From positions 42,558 to 106,557 of the forward strand of contig LUZY01000005.1 of the NCBI GenBank assembly GCA_001603805.1: DNA of 64,000 nucleotides, in the 5' to 3' direction. Every line of letters starts with the position of its first letter. Position 1 is the stretch's first letter. The position numbers were made by a program, and so were the translations under genes. The notes below the pieces were generated by a model, which saw only the letters and a program-made list of their open reading frames with translations, ran no database searches and was not told the origin of the DNA. This DNA is from Deferribacterales bacterium Deferri_01. GTDB taxonomy: Bacteria; Chrysiogenota; Deferribacteres; Deferribacterales; Geovibrionaceae. This document shows, in pieces, positions 57,148-64,000 of the stretch.

Positions 57148-58085
57148 AGACAGGAATCTTCACCTCCGCAGGAAAGGGTATCGGATACGGACATTACGGC
57201 AGGTGCAGAGCCCTGAAAGAAGGCTTTGAGGAAAAAGGAGTAACTGCCGATTTATTTATTCAGGGCGAGTGCGAACAGAAATTTACCGGCTGCGATGTTT
57301 ATTCTGCTGATTGGACAACGGAAACCGGCCTTTGCAGAAATTATGATGTCTGCGTAATTGATTCATATCTTACAACCGAAAAACAGCTCGCAGAAATTGC
57401 TTCATACGGTTCGCTGTGTGTGTTTATAGATGATACAAACAGGCTCGATTATCCTGAAGGGATAGTTCTCAACGGTTCTTTATTTGCAGAGAATATTCCG
57501 TATAAGGGCAAGCCTTCCCAGATGATTCTTGCGGGGTGTAAATACGCTATGCTGCGCAGACCTTTCTGGGATTTTGACAGCTACCCGGAAGAACGCAGCG
57601 GAATTTTCTTAAGTGCCGGCGGTTCAGGCGCAGGAAAAATAGCCTCTGAGATATGCAGACTTCTTCTTGATAATACAGACGAGGATATTTTTGTAATCAG
57701 TGAGGCGAAGCCTGTTGATTCAGCCCGTGTTCAGGCTTTTTTCGGACTGAGTGCAGGCGGAATGGCTGAGATGATGTCCGGACGGCTGTTTGCAGTATCT
57801 GCGGCGGGGCAAACCTCTTATGAACTGGCAAGAACTGCTGTGCCGTCTGTTTTATTCGGTATGGCTGAAAACCAGAGAATAAATCTTGAAAACTGGAAGA
57901 AAACTGGCTTTGCTATATCAGTGGGCTTTTACGGAGATAAAAACTTTGATAAACTTATAAAACAGACACTAACACATATCCAAGACAAAGATAAAAACCG
58001 TTCCATGTCTTCTCTGGGTCCACTTTATATAGACGGACAGGGGGTAAGAAGGGCGGCAAGCATGATTATGGAGGTTGCGGAATGA
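57144..58085 (+). CDS. pseG: UDP-2,4-diacetamido-2,4,6-trideoxy-beta-L-altropyranose hydrolase
   Basis: Removes UDP to release the free 2,4-diacetamido sugar, the fourth pathway step. GT-B fold protein with the start KTGIFTSAGKGIGYGHYGRC (a His in GYGHYGRC as expected), LFIDDTNRLDYP-type segment and the C-terminal SAAGQTSYELARTAVPS. About 313 aa with the ATG at 57144. Coupled to both neighbours by 4-nt overlaps. Confidence 0.9.
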   Translation: MKTGIFTSAGKGIGYGHYGRCRALKEGFEEKGVTADLFIQGECEQKFTGCDVYSADWTTETGLCRNYDVCVIDSYLTTEKQLAEIASYGSLCVFIDDTNRLDYPEGIVLNGSLFAENIPYKGKPSQMILAGCKYAMLRRPFWDFDSYPEERSGIFLSAGGSGAGKIASEICRLLLDNTDEDIFVISEAKPVDSARVQAFFGLSAGGMAEMMSGRLFAVSAAGQTSYELARTAVPSVLFGMAENQRINLENWKKTGFAISVGFYGDKNFDKLIKQTLTHIQDKDKNRSMSSLGPLYIDGQGVRRAASMIMEVAE

Positions 58086-58672
58086 AGATTGCCGTGCTGA
58101 CAAACAACGAGGTTTCAAAGCCTCTTATTGAATGGCTTAAAGAAATGGGAGAAAACGTCACAGTTATAAGTGACAGAATTGATCTTACGCTTGTGGATGA
58201 AATTAAACCGGATCTTATTCTAAGCTATTCGTATAAATACTTAATACCTGATGATGTTATTAAGATGATGGATGATGGAATTATAAATCTGCATATTTCT
58301 TATCTTCCATGGAATAAAGGAGCAGACCCTAACATATGGAGCTTTCTTGATAATACTCCTAAGGGTGTTACAATTCACAAGGCGGATCAGGGGATGAACA
58401 CAGGAGATATCCTTATACAGGAAGAAATAGTGCTTAATGAATCGGAAGAAACACTGTTAAGCTCCTATACCAAGCTTCATGATGCGCTTTTTGATATGTT
58501 TAAGTCAAACTGGAAATACCTGCGTGAAAGGCGCATTATTCCTTCTAAGCAGAAAAAAGGCGGTTCCGTGCATAAATCTGCTGAACTTGACAGGTTCAGG
58601 CATATTATTGAAGATAAAGGACTGACCATAAGCATAAAAGAGTTTAAAAAGCTCTGTGCGGAGACTGAATGA
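58082..58672 (+). CDS. Formyltransferase-family enzyme in the pse operon
   Basis: A 196-aa protein of the methionyl-tRNA/GART formyltransferase fold. It carries the catalytic pattern Asn-x-His-x(n)-Asp: INLHISYLPWNKGADPN and VTIHKADQGMNTGDILIQEE. It lacks the C-terminal tRNA-binding domain. In the pse operon it most likely formylates an amino sugar intermediate, giving an N-formyl pseudaminic acid derivative (Pse5Ac7Fo has been reported in other bacteria). Its substrate is inference from context. Confidence 0.8.
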   Translation: MKIAVLTNNEVSKPLIEWLKEMGENVTVISDRIDLTLVDEIKPDLILSYSYKYLIPDDVIKMMDDGIINLHISYLPWNKGADPNIWSFLDNTPKGVTIHKADQGMNTGDILIQEEIVLNESEETLLSSYTKLHDALFDMFKSNWKYLRERRIIPSKQKKGGSVHKSAELDRFRHIIEDKGLTISIKEFKKLCAETE

Positions 58673-59721
58673 AAGATATTTTCATCGGAGGGCGGGTGAT
58701 ATCTGACGTAAGCCCCGCTTTTATCATTGCTGAACTTTCCTGTAACCATCTGCAAAATTATGAGCTGGCGGAGAAAACGATCATCGCCATGAAGGAATCA
58801 GGCGCGGACGCTGTGAAGTTTCAGACTTATACGCCGGATACTCTCACTCTTAATGCTGACAGTGAGCTTTTCAGAATAAATCAGGGCACTTTGTGGGACT
58901 CTAAAACGTTTTATGAGCTTTACGGCGAGGCATATACCCCTTGGGAGTGGCAGCCGAAGCTTAAAAAGCTTGCGGATGAACTGGACATGGTGTGCTTTTC
59001 AAGCCCTTTTGATTTTACCGCCGTGGATTTTCTTGAAAAAATGGATGTCCCTGCTTACAAAATTGCTTCTTTTGAAATAACAGATATACCGCTTATAGAA
59101 TACACTGCATCCAAAGGCAGACCAATTATTATTTCCACAGGCATCGCACATCTTGAGGACATAGAGCTTGCAGTGGAAACAGTGCGCAGAGCAGGAAATG
59201 AGCAGATAATTCTGCTGAAATGCACAAGCGCCTATCCCGCCTCTCCGGAGGAAGCAAATCTGCTCACTATGCCGGATATGGCAGATAAGTTCGGCGTCCA
59301 TATCGGCATAAGCGATCACACCCACGGCTCGATTGTGCCTGTGGTGTCAGTTAGCCTTGGAGCCAAGGTTATAGAGAAACACTTTATACTGGAAAGGGCT
59401 CTCGGTGGTCCCGATGCGGCGTTTTCCATGGAACCTAATGAGTTTAAAAAGATGGTTGAAGATGTCCGCACCGCAGAGGCTTCACTTGGAAAGTCTGATT
59501 ATATTCTCACTCCCAAGGCGGAAAACAGCAGAAACTTTTCACGTTCACTTTTTATAGCTGAGGATGTGAAGAAGGGCGAAATAATGAATGAAAAGAATCT
59601 CCGCTCTGTGAGACCGGGATATGGGCTGCATCCCAAATATTATAAAGAAATTCTCGGCAAGAAAGCAGCATGTGACCTGAAAAAAGGCACTCCTGCATCT
59701 TTTGATCTGTTTATGGATTAA
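58669..59721 (+). CDS. pseI: Pseudaminic acid synthase
   Basis: NeuB-family condensing enzyme joining the 6-deoxy sugar to PEP. AELSCNHLQNYELAEKTI, DAVKFQTYTPDTLTL, KIASFEITDIPLIE and the GISDHTHGSIVPVVSVSLGA block mark the TIM barrel, and the last ~70 residues form the SAF/antifreeze-like domain (RSLFIAEDVKKGEIMNEKN, RPGYGLHP). Length 350 aa. Overlaps its neighbours slightly. Confidence 0.95.
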   Translation: MKDIFIGGRVISDVSPAFIIAELSCNHLQNYELAEKTIIAMKESGADAVKFQTYTPDTLTLNADSELFRINQGTLWDSKTFYELYGEAYTPWEWQPKLKKLADELDMVCFSSPFDFTAVDFLEKMDVPAYKIASFEITDIPLIEYTASKGRPIIISTGIAHLEDIELAVETVRRAGNEQIILLKCTSAYPASPEEANLLTMPDMADKFGVHIGISDHTHGSIVPVVSVSLGAKVIEKHFILERALGGPDAAFSMEPNEFKKMVEDVRTAEASLGKSDYILTPKAENSRNFSRSLFIAEDVKKGEIMNEKNLRSVRPGYGLHPKYYKEILGKKAACDLKKGTPASFDLFMD

Positions 59722-59728
59722 AATTATT

Positions 59729-60289
59729 ATGCAGAAAGATTATGATTTAGGTTTTGCATATGCGCAGAATTTCATAAATATGAATGAAGATGACTCCGCC
59801 TCTGTCCTGAGGTGGAGAAACAGTTTTGAAGTCAGCAGATGGATGTTTACCGCACATAAAATCAGCCTTGAGGAGCATGAGGCATTTATAAAAGGTCTTG
59901 CTTCAAAAAACAGCGCATTCTACTGGATGGTGAAATCCGGCGGAAAGGGCTTAGGAGTCATAAGCATAAACGGTTTTAACCGTGATTTCAGATCTGCATA
60001 TCTTGGTATTTACGCTAACCCTGAGAACGGAGAAAAGGGCAGGGGAGGCATTCTGATGAATGCGCTTCTGCACATAGCTTTTGCTGAATTTGGTCTTGAA
60101 ACACTGAAGCTTGAGGTCATGGCTTCCAATGAGAAAGCCGTGTCCTTTTACGAACGAAACGGATTCGCACATGAGGGCAGGCTGAGGAGCTTTGCCTTTC
60201 ACGGCGGAGTTCGTGAGGATGTTATAATAATGGGTATAATGCGGGATGAGGCTTTGAAAATAATTTCCGGATCGGAGAGGAATAAATGA
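59729..60289 (+). CDS. pseH: UDP-4-amino-sugar N-acetyltransferase
   Basis: GNAT-family acetyltransferase, third step of pseudaminic-acid synthesis (N4-acetylation). RWRNSFEVSRWMFT near the N-terminus and GKGRGG-like loop EKGRGGILMNALL, then ASNEKAVSFYERNGF, are typical of PseH. The ATG at 59729 is preferred; an ORF extends to 59702 but would add nine unrelated residues inside pseI. About 186 aa. Overlaps pseB by 4 nt. If the formyltransferase acts on the same amine, the two would compete. Confidence 0.88.
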   Translation: MQKDYDLGFAYAQNFINMNEDDSASVLRWRNSFEVSRWMFTAHKISLEEHEAFIKGLASKNSAFYWMVKSGGKGLGVISINGFNRDFRSAYLGIYANPENGEKGRGGILMNALLHIAFAEFGLETLKLEVMASNEKAVSFYERNGFAHEGRLRSFAFHGGVREDVIIMGIMRDEALKIISGSERNK

Positions 60290-61287
60290 ATATAGACGGA
60301 AAAACTATTCTTGTTACCGGAGGTACAGGATCTTTCGGTAAAAAATTTATCAGATATATTCTGGAACATCACAATCCCAAAAAGGTTATTGTCTATTCAA
60401 GGGACGAGTACAAGCAGTATGTTATGCAGGGTGATTTTGCGGCATATCTGCCTAAGCTCCGCTTTTTTATAGGTGATGTCAGAGACAGGGAGAGGATGTA
60501 CCGTGCGTTTGACGGTGTGGATATTGTTGTGCATGCAGCAGCGCTGAAACAGGTTCCTGCCGCCGAATACAACCCCATGGAAGCGATAAAGACCAACATA
60601 ACCGGAGCGGAAAACGTAATAGACGCCGCAATCGACAGAGGTGTGGAAAAAGTTATAGCTCTCTCCACAGATAAGGCTGTGCATCCCGTTAATCTCTACG
60701 GCGCAACGAAGCTCGTTTCCGACAAGCTTTTCACATCAGCCAATGCTTATGCCGGTTCCAAAAAAACCAAGTTCAGTGTTGTGCGATACGGAAACGTTGC
60801 AGGCAGCAGGGGCTCGGTAATTCCTTTCTTCAGAAAGCTCATTGAGAGCGGCGAGAAAACTCTCCCCATTACCGACTTCCGCATGACACGTTTCTGGATA
60901 ACCCTTGATGAAGGCGTGCAGATGGTTATGAGAGGAATAAGCGAAGCAAAAGGCGGAGAGATCTATGTGGCGAAGATTCCCTCATTCAACATAACCGATC
61001 TGGCAAAATCCATGCTTCCTGATGCGGAGCTGAAAGAGATTGGCATACGTGAAGGGGAAAAAATGCATGAGGAGATGATCACAATGGAGGATGCTCCCAT
61101 GACATATGAGTATGACAGCTACTATATCATATATCCCAACTATTCATGGTGGTCACTGGACAGGCATTTTACAGATGGCGGAACAAAGGTCCAGCCTGAG
61201 TTCTTCTACAAATCAGACTCCAATCCGCATTTCCTTACCGTTGATGAACTTAGGAACTGGACTGCCGATATAAATATTGTTGACTAG
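60286..61287 (+). CDS. pseB: UDP-N-acetylglucosamine 4,6-dehydratase (inverting)
   Basis: First pathway step; SDR-family FlaA1-type enzyme. NADP loop TGGTGSFGKKF, YSRDEYKQYVM, HAAALKQVPAAEYNP, LSTDKAVHPVNLYGATK and the RMTRFWITLDEGVQM block are diagnostic for the inverting dehydratase. Length 333 aa. It is the last gene of the operon, although it catalyses the first step, so all of pseB, C, F, G, H and I are present here. Confidence 0.96.
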   Translation: MNIDGKTILVTGGTGSFGKKFIRYILEHHNPKKVIVYSRDEYKQYVMQGDFAAYLPKLRFFIGDVRDRERMYRAFDGVDIVVHAAALKQVPAAEYNPMEAIKTNITGAENVIDAAIDRGVEKVIALSTDKAVHPVNLYGATKLVSDKLFTSANAYAGSKKTKFSVVRYGNVAGSRGSVIPFFRKLIESGEKTLPITDFRMTRFWITLDEGVQMVMRGISEAKGGEIYVAKIPSFNITDLAKSMLPDAELKEIGIREGEKMHEEMITMEDAPMTYEYDSYYIIYPNYSWWSLDRHFTDGGTKVQPEFFYKSDSNPHFLTVDELRNWTADINIVD

Positions 61288-61295
61288 GCTTTTTC

Positions 61296-61340
61296 CCGCC
61301 GGAAAGGTTTATCCGGCGGTTTCTGCTTCTTCTTTTTTTA
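61296..61340 (+). terminator. Terminator between the pse operon and maf
   Basis: CCGCCGGA (61296-61303) pairs with TCCGGCGG (61312-61319), followed on the plus strand by a T-rich stretch to about 61340. The hairpin overlaps the stop codon of the convergent maf gene. Confidence 0.7.
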
Positions 61341-63228
61341 TTTTGTTCAGGTTGGCTTCCAGTAAGGCTTTCAGGACATAAAGCATTTTCAGCATTTTTT
61401 TAATCAGCTCAACCATTACTCCCAGCATGTCTTTCATAAGCATCATGATTCCGTTGTTTTTCTCTTCCTGTTTGTTGTGGCTGGCAAGAACAGAATGAAT
61501 CTCAATCATTGTCCGTATGTAATATGACTGGACATAGTGCATAAGAATGTGAAAAAAGTCCTGCTCTGCAAATATGGAATTCACAGTTTCGCTCTTTCTT
61601 ATAAGTTTTACCGCTTTCTCATGATCATATTTGCCGTTAAGTATAAAAGGCTCAAGGATTTCATCTTTGTATTTCACACAGTCTAAATATCCGTCATAAA
61701 GCCTTTTCATGGCAGACTCACAGTAGTTTATGCTGTATTCAACCTTTTTAAGAGTTTTTTCATAACATTCCATAATTTCATTCTGGTCGGGCTTATGAAG
61801 GTAGTCTTTAAAAAGCGCTGTTATATTTGCAGGCGGAACATCTTTCACATACTGCTCTATGGCGTCTGCAAAAGTCATCAGCTCTGTCCCGTGAATTTTG
61901 GCCCCGCCCTCGGTAGCGTTAATAACCTTGCCTGAAAAAACAGCTATATCTTTCATGTAATATTTCCGGAAAGTATCCCAGACTGCTGTCGTTTTGATCT
62001 GAGGAACATAATTGCCTTCGACCATGAGGTTTTTGCGTTTGTAGTATATTTCCTCTTTTTCACCGTAAGTGCTGCCTGCTGCGTGGGTAAGGTCATCTTC
62101 ACCGAAAGCGAGATCCTGCCCTATAAGGATGATAGGGTTGCACCCCATATATTCCAGAATTTTAAATGCCATGTTGGCAGCGGAAGGACCTATGTCCAGT
62201 GTTCCTTTAGGTATATCAAGCCATTGAAAAGTGGCAAAGTTTCTGTAAACCACGATCCTGTCGCCTTTGAAATTTTCATAGGTCAGCGGATGTACAACAG
62301 GGCAGGCGGCGAGGTAGATGTCTCTCACATCATCTTCCGTGAGCCCTTCAAAAAGTTTGCTTGTTGCCTCCACTCTTTCAAGTGATGTGGCAAAATGAGG
62401 CTTGAGGCCGTGCTTTTTCATAACTCTGACAGATGCATCCGCAGCGGCAATCACTGCCTTGTCTTCAAGCCCTTTAAGCAGGTGTATATTTTTATTAAGA
62501 GAAGGCCCGGTGGATACTATTATTCCGGGGCGTCCTTTAAACTTATCCTTAAGATCGGCTATACCGGGATATTCAACTATTTCTTTGATGTTTACGAAAG
62601 TGTGGTCAATCCCTATGAGGGAGTCCAGAGGATCATTACCGAAGAAAAGTATTACTTCTTTTATTGCATCATTTAAAACTCTCACTGCGCTGATATAATA
62701 GTCTTTATTGCTGGTAAATGATGCAGGCTCTTCGATATAGTTTATAGCTTTAGAGAAAAATTTATTATTTCCCGAACTCATAAATCTGTTCATGTAAGGA
62801 TAGAGTTCGTTAAGGTCTTTTCCTACAATAAAGTGAAATCTTTCTTCTCTCAGGTATTTTTCTATATCTATATGCTCCACTGCCAAAGCAAAGATTTCAG
62901 GGTCTTTTTCTATGATCAAAAACTGCGAATCAGCTGCTCCGTAAAGAGAAGCATAGTTCATTATATTATAAAAAAGCCCCATACCCAGATAAACCGAGAG
63001 ATGACGCACATTTATTTTTTTGTCAGTGATTAATTTCTTTGAATTTCCTAAAGGATCTCTATTGTCGTAGTAATATTTGCCGATAAGAGTATCAAGAAGA
63101 TTAGGATATTTCTTCGGATGAAGTGATGAGACAACTTTGTATCTGGATGAGATTTTAGTATTTACCACCAGATTATATAGTTCCGGACGGCATTGTTTAA
63201 GAGCCTTAAGGTTTTTTTCTTTTATCAT
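61309..63228 (-). CDS. Motility accessory factor (Maf), flagellin glycosyltransferase
   Basis: DUF115/MptE-like protein of 639 aa. The core (about 230-460) has FKGRPGIIVSTGPSLNKNI, AADASVRVMKKHGLKPHFAT and ILIGQDLAFGEDDLTHAAG, hallmarks of Maf proteins that transfer pseudaminic or legionaminic acid to flagellin Ser/Thr. The C-terminal ~170 residues are helical. The ATG at 63228 has AGGA 8 nt upstream; the ATG at 63237 has no room for a ribosome site. It is convergent with pseB, next to two flagellin genes. Confidence 0.93.
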   Translation of the reverse strand: MIKEKNLKALKQCRPELYNLVVNTKISSRYKVVSSLHPKKYPNLLDTLIGKYYYDNRDPLGNSKKLITDKKINVRHLSVYLGMGLFYNIMNYASLYGAADSQFLIIEKDPEIFALAVEHIDIEKYLREERFHFIVGKDLNELYPYMNRFMSSGNNKFFSKAINYIEEPASFTSNKDYYISAVRVLNDAIKEVILFFGNDPLDSLIGIDHTFVNIKEIVEYPGIADLKDKFKGRPGIIVSTGPSLNKNIHLLKGLEDKAVIAAADASVRVMKKHGLKPHFATSLERVEATSKLFEGLTEDDVRDIYLAACPVVHPLTYENFKGDRIVVYRNFATFQWLDIPKGTLDIGPSAANMAFKILEYMGCNPIILIGQDLAFGEDDLTHAAGSTYGEKEEIYYKRKNLMVEGNYVPQIKTTAVWDTFRKYYMKDIAVFSGKVINATEGGAKIHGTELMTFADAIEQYVKDVPPANITALFKDYLHKPDQNEIMECYEKTLKKVEYSINYCESAMKRLYDGYLDCVKYKDEILEPFILNGKYDHEKAVKLIRKSETVNSIFAEQDFFHILMHYVQSYYIRTMIEIHSVLASHNKQEEKNNGIMMLMKDMLGVMVELIKKMLKMLYVLKALLEANLNKIKKEEAETAG

Positions 63229-63254
63229 TAAATCCATCCTGCTTTTGATAGGAA

Positions 63255-63283
63255 ATTGTATAAGAAAAGAACCGGTGAGTCAA
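63255..63283 (-). promoter_or_regulatory. Sigma-70 promoter of maf
   Basis: On the minus strand TTGACT (63278-63283) and TACAAT (63255-63260) are exactly 17 nt apart, about 27 nt upstream of the maf start. Good match to a housekeeping promoter. Confidence 0.75.
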
Positions 63284-63401
63284 TGCGGGATGACCCGAAG
63301 TTTTACCCGGTGTCTAAGGATGTAATTAGCTGATAAATAATGTTTGAGAACACGGGCAATTCGGGTGCTGAAATTTTTTTTATTTAAATGATAAAAAAAA
63401 T

Positions 63402-63428
63402 TAAAGTGTCAGGAATTATTGCCGATAT
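63402..63428 (+). promoter_or_regulatory. Sigma-28 (FliA) promoter
   Basis: TAAAGTGT, 11 nt, GCCGATAT is nearly identical to the FliA consensus TAAAGTTT-N11-GCCGATAA. It lies about 275 nt before the second flagellin start, with a terminator hairpin between. Confidence 0.85.
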
Positions 63429-63435
63429 AACACTC

Positions 63436-63546
63436 AGGTGAGTTTAAGCTCTCCTCAAAAAACGGTTTTTATAAAGAATCCCTATATGCGATTCGGTACT
63501 GAAATAATCGGGCCGATGGCTATTTAATAGCCATCGGCCTTTTTTT
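63436..63546 (+). ncRNA. Possible FliA-driven short leader or small RNA
   Basis: Transcription from the sigma-28 promoter would start near 63436 and meet the terminator at 63511-63546, giving an RNA of about 110 nt. It contains no obvious open frame. It could be a small RNA, an attenuated flagellin leader, or both. Prediction only. Confidence 0.4.
63511..63546 (+). terminator. Strong terminator upstream of the second flagellin
   Basis: GGCCGATGGCTAT and ATAGCCATCGGCC form a 13-bp perfect stem around a 3-nt loop, followed by seven T residues. It lies between the sigma-28 promoter and the flagellin gene. Confidence 0.9.
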
Positions 63547-63704
63547 ATTTTCAGCCCTCTGCACAAGGTTCTTTAGACCGCAAATAAAAAAGAATTTTGT
63601 AACTCTCCAAACAGCCACTTTCGACGCGGAAATGTTCCGGCTCGGTTTGGACGGGTTAAACCGCAGGACAAGGAAGTCCAGCGGGTGCCAGCAAGGAGGA
63701 AATC

Positions 63705-64000
63705 ATGGCAATGTATATCAACACTAACGTCCCTTCACTCACGGCTCAGAGATATCTGGGACAGACAAACAACGCAGTAAGTAAATCCCTTGAAAGACTT
63801 TCAAGCGGCCTCAGAATCAACTCAGCCTCTGATGATGCATCAGGTTTGGCGATATCTGAGAAATTGAGAGGTCAGATATCTGGTCTCAAAAGAGCCTCTC
63901 TTAACGCCCAGGACGGTATATCGCTTCTTCAGACAGCAGAAGGCGGACTGCAGAACATACAGGATATGCTCCAGCGTATGAGAGAACTTGCTGTACAGGC
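63705..64000 (+). CDS. Flagellin, second gene (partial, runs off the window)
   Basis: Open from the ATG at 63705 to the end of the window (98 codons). [20 protein letters not shown], then [20 protein letters not shown] and RMRELAVQ, is the D0/D1 start of a flagellin, closely similar to the 48276 gene in this segment. AAGGAGGAAATC precedes the ATG. The 3' part, and so its size, is not visible. No clear promoter is seen between the terminator at 63546 and the start, apart from read-through from the sigma-28 promoter. Confidence 0.95.
   Translation, partial: MAMYINTNVPSLTAQRYLGQTNNAVSKSLERLSSGLRINSASDDASGLAISEKLRGQISGLKRASLNAQDGISLLQTAEGGLQNIQDMLQRMRELAVQ

Noticed and set aside
63436..63546. 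Cyclic-di-GMP or other known riboswitch upstream of the flagellin
   Set aside because: The sequence lacks the conserved cores of the GEMM classes or any other riboswitch I know.

Overview
The window looks like one contiguous stretch of chromosome from a Gram-negative, flagellated, anaerobically respiring bacterium. It carries an outer-membrane lipoprotein system (LolC/LolD and a LolB-like protein), a full type II secretion locus, polar-type flagellins with pseudaminic-acid glycosylation genes, a membrane pyrophosphatase and a Tat-exported molybdopterin oxidoreductase. The gene set and moderate GC fit the Deferribacterota (Geovibrio/Denitrovibrio/Seleniivibrio-like). That placement is inference from gene content and was not tested by alignment. 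Almost all of the window is dense core genome; no insertion sequence, prophage, tRNA, rRNA or CRISPR array was seen.

Layout. 1-13.4 kb is a long plus-strand run with many 4-8 nt overlaps: a penicillin-binding protein, aroK-aroB-TPR-aroQ, an M24 aminopeptidase, efp-accB-accC, a TPR protein, a LolB-like lipoprotein, ispE, prs and pth. 13.4-27.4 kb holds housekeeping genes (hppA, ychF, an SH3 protein, moaC, a split glutamine-dependent NAD synthetase, guaB, guaA, lolC, lolD, mtnP, murB). 27.5-28.9 kb is a lipoprotein gene interrupted by a nine-A tract. 28.9-39.7 kb is a divergent type II secretion locus: gspG-H-I-J-K-L-M-N on the minus strand and gspC-D-E-F on the plus strand, with a CPBP-type intramembrane protease between them. 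39.8-48.1 kb is lepA-lepB-(small membrane protein)-pyrH-frr-uppS-cdsA-dxr-rseP. 48.2-50.9 kb is an unusually long flagellin and a small YezD-like protein. 51.4-55.0 kb is a thiosulfate/polysulfide reductase-like operon. 55.1-63.2 kb is a seven-gene pseudaminic-acid cluster with a formyltransferase, plus a convergent Maf-type flagellin glycosyltransferase. A second flagellin starts at 63.7 kb and runs off the window.

The most striking unexplained signal is a family of about 95-bp intergenic elements that fold into three consecutive hairpins. They occur between pth and hppA, guaB and guaA, lolD and mtnP, and uppS and cdsA, with one shortened inverted copy between nadE and guaB. The two linkers (CGCCGTGCGWAGCGAA and GCGAGCGTGT) and the third loop (ACAGGATGTA) are nearly invariant. 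All three stems change sequence from locus to locus yet stay paired. The third hairpin has an 11-bp stem and a 10-nt loop in most copies. Within a locus the units are near-identical tandem copies of 101, 118 or 150 bp. I do not recognise the family. Other points of note: a sigma-28 promoter followed by a strong terminator upstream of the second flagellin, EF-P with Arg32, and a class A-like PBP whose glycosyltransferase motifs have decayed.
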